Both the position numbers and the translations under genes were made by a program. DNA of 64,000 bases. It comes from Pseudomonas mucoides. Its GTDB lineage: Bacteria; Pseudomonadota; Gammaproteobacteria; Pseudomonadales; Pseudomonadaceae. Below, piece by piece: positions 62,821 to 64,000 of the stretch. The DNA lies in assembly GCF_015461845.1 (NCBI RefSeq), contig NZ_JACOPW010000002.1, positions 496,001-560,000 on the forward strand. The letters are read 5' to 3'. How positions within the stretch are numbered: the first letter of the stretch is position 1; each line of letters starts with the position of its first letter. The notes under the pieces were generated by a model. The model made no database searches. It was not told the DNA's origin and saw nothing but the letters and a program-made list of their open reading frames with translations.

Positions 62821-63381
62821 TTAATGTGAGTGGTGGTTGCTGTTACCGCCGGCATCCATGATTGTGCCGGCGCCGGTGATGTCGCCGGACACGCTCAGCG
62901 CACCGTCGATGCTCACCTCACCCGCCAAGTTGATCTGGCTGGCCGTCACCCGGACATGCGCCGGCGTCACTTCAAATTGCGAGCCACCGACCGTGATGGT
63001 CGCACTGCTGCCGGCGGGTAACGCGATGCTGTAGCTGCCGGCTTGCCAGTCGTAGACCAGTGAACCGCCATCGTCGAAATACCAAGCCTCGACGTGATCG
63101 CGGTTGTCCGGCGGCACCCCAGCGTTGCCGTACAGCCCCGGGATAAAGGTGCCCATGGCCGGATCACCGCTCGGGCTGAACAGCGCGCCCTGCTCATTCA
63201 GGCTCGGCGCGCGCCAATGACGGGCCTTGCCCGCCGCCAGACTGTGCCAACGCACCCAGGCACTGACCCAAGTACCGGCCTTGACCCGCACTCTCCCGGC
63301 CATTAGATCGACGCCGACCACTACGCAGGGCATCAGCATGGCGGCGATTATCCGGTCGTGTTCGGCGCTGGCGTATCCCAT
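62821..63381 (-). CDS. Baseplate spike protein V
   Basis: Membrane-piercing spike of 186 residues, P2 gpV family. The N-terminal OB-like domain (VGVDLMAGRVRVKAGTWVSA), a beta-helix (ASQINLAGEVSIDGALSVSG) and the tip GGNSNHHSH are visible. The terminal HxH is the motif that binds a metal ion at the needle point in this family. Confidence 0.93.
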   Translation of the reverse strand: MGYASAEHDRIIAAMLMPCVVVGVDLMAGRVRVKAGTWVSAWVRWHSLAAGKARHWRAPSLNEQGALFSPSGDPAMGTFIPGLYGNAGVPPDNRDHVEAWYFDDGGSLVYDWQAGSYSIALPAGSSATITVGGSQFEVTPAHVRVTASQINLAGEVSIDGALSVSGDITGAGTIMDAGGNSNHHSH

Positions 63382-63911
63382 GCCAAATCCTCCGGCTGAA
63401 AGTAGTGATCTTCATTGCCGGTACCGGTGCAGCCGTCAACGTTTAGATACAGGGTGCCCGGAGGCTCAACTGGCCATAACCATTCAACCTCACCGAGATA
63501 GATCTGCTGGGTCCATTCCACCATCCACACGGTGTAGCCATCCAGTTCGGGCTTGGTCCAGTCTTGGCGCGAAGCCACGAATTGCGCCTGCTCGACATTG
63601 TCCAGACCCCAGGTCTGCCCCCGAAGGAGGATTGCTATTTGCGCCGCCAATTGGGCACCGAGTTGCTGATGCCGGGCCAACTCGGGCGCGACAATAATTC
63701 GCGCTTCAAAACGTTGGACCAGCACCGTTTCACCGGTACCGATGTCTTGCCCGGGCTCAAACTCCACCGGTTCCAGGAACACCGCCGGCAGCGCCACCCG
63801 GTCCTGAATGTCTGGACAGGTCGCGACAAATCGCACAGAGGGCAGCGCTTGACGGAGGTGTTCCTCGATGGCGGCGTACAGCGCGTCCAGCGAAAATTCA
63901 GGATCAGACAC
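63348..63911 (-). CDS. Phage tail-cluster protein of unknown function
   Basis: Protein of 187 residues upstream of V with a GTG start at 63911 (LDALYAAIEEHLRQALPSVR; LEPVEFEPGQDIGTGETVLV; LDGYTVWMVEWTQQIYLGEV). It sits where tail-completion proteins lie in P2-like phages. It overlaps V by 34 bases and the upstream gene by eight. Confidence 0.75.
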   Translation of the reverse strand: MSDPEFSLDALYAAIEEHLRQALPSVRFVATCPDIQDRVALPAVFLEPVEFEPGQDIGTGETVLVQRFEARIIVAPELARHQQLGAQLAAQIAILLRGQTWGLDNVEQAQFVASRQDWTKPELDGYTVWMVEWTQQIYLGEVEWLWPVEPPGTLYLNVDGCTGTGNEDHYFQPEDLAWDTPAPNTTG

Positions 63912-64000
63912 GGGCGCTCCCCTTCAGGTACTTATGCAGTTCAAAGTTCATTTCCTGCTTGAATACGATCAGCAGGCGCTCATCGGCTTTGTTGGCCCAG
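63904..64000 (-). CDS. Partial phage protein (5' end outside window)
   Basis: The last 31 codons of an upstream gene (ANKADERLLIVFKQEMNFEL, then HKYLKGSARV and TGA at 63904). Position suggests a tail-completion or neck protein; too little is visible to assign it. Confidence 0.6.
   Translation of the reverse strand, partial: WANKADERLLIVFKQEMNFELHKYLKGSARV

Larger units (their letters stand above)
33790..64000. mobile_element. Putative integrated element(s), right end outside window
   Basis: Inferred from the truncated tRNA end at 33772-33789. Host sequence, with the tRNA terminator, lies to its left; gene-poor debris, a catabolic cluster and a phage-tail cluster lie to its right. The orientation of the truncated tRNA predicts an intact copy at the right end, beyond 64000. 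Whether one element or several nested ones fill the interval cannot be decided here; no integrase or IS transposase is visible in this part. The first 270 bases (33790-34062) show no supported gene. Confidence 0.45.
50427..64000 (-). mobile_element. Contractile-tail cluster: P2-like prophage or R-type tailocin
   Basis: All genes read leftward in P2/R-pyocin order: V, (75-residue ORF), W, J, I, fibre, chaperone, sheath, tube, E, E', tape measure, U, X, D, methylase. No capsid, terminase, portal or lysis gene is inside the window, so a complete prophage and a tailocin cannot be told apart. The methylase at the distal end and the LexA box favour a phage origin. Confidence 0.88.

Overview
The window is a high-GC gamma-proteobacterial chromosome segment that reads as Pseudomonas of the fluorescens group. 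The evidence is an MvaT-type H-NS protein, the gor-galU block next to a KfrA-like gene, hpd, ahpC/ahpF, a ModE-type modABC operon, pseudomonad intergenic inverted repeats, and an R-pyocin/P2-type tail cluster.

Region 1 (1-33,770) looks like ordinary chromosome. It holds a sugar-diacid regulator divergent from an MFS permease, a DUF6124-type gene behind a highly structured leader, an aldo/keto reductase, a RarD-like permease, hpd, an EamA permease divergent from a LysR regulator, an EAL phosphodiesterase, an MvaT-family gene, gloA, ahpF and ahpC. A tyrosine recombinase lies divergent from a KfrA-like coiled-coil protein, followed by gor and galU and a run of small proteins. An alkylation-response cluster follows (2OG oxygenase, alkB, ada), with Ada-box-like sites before both promoters. 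Then come an AcuI-type reductase, nitronate monooxygenase, modABC behind a perfect ModE-type palindrome, topoisomerase IB, several orphan small genes, and a TetR regulator divergent from an NmrA-like protein.

At 33,728-33,789 there is an apparent integration junction: the last 18 bases of a tRNA, most like tRNA-Leu, still attached to what looks like that tRNA's own terminator, with the tRNA body missing. I infer that everything to the right belongs to one or more integrated elements whose far end lies outside the window.

Region 2 (33,790-39,480) is gene-poor. It has small unrecognised ORFs, an orphan antitoxin-like regulator, and degenerate copies of a short dispersed repeat.

Region 3 (39,485-50,329) is a catabolic cluster of unknown substrate. 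It encodes two TauD/TfdA-type dioxygenases, a cupin dioxygenase, a DmdB-like acyl-CoA ligase, an epoxide-hydrolase-like alpha/beta hydrolase, a YeiH-type exporter, an MFS carrier, a 34-codon ORF coupled between the two transporters, and two AraC-type regulators. Five sites, each a direct repeat of TGTCCC with exactly 21 bp periodicity, precede both dioxygenases, the hydrolase, the MFS gene and one araC gene. The whole cluster is therefore probably one regulon. This is the best candidate here for an undescribed system.

Region 4 (50,427-64,000, all minus strand) is a contractile-tail cluster in P2/R-pyocin order (V, W, J, I, fibre, chaperone, sheath, tube, E, E', tape measure, U, X, D). It ends in a DNA adenine methylase with a LexA box just upstream. 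No capsid genes are visible, so prophage and tailocin cannot be told apart.
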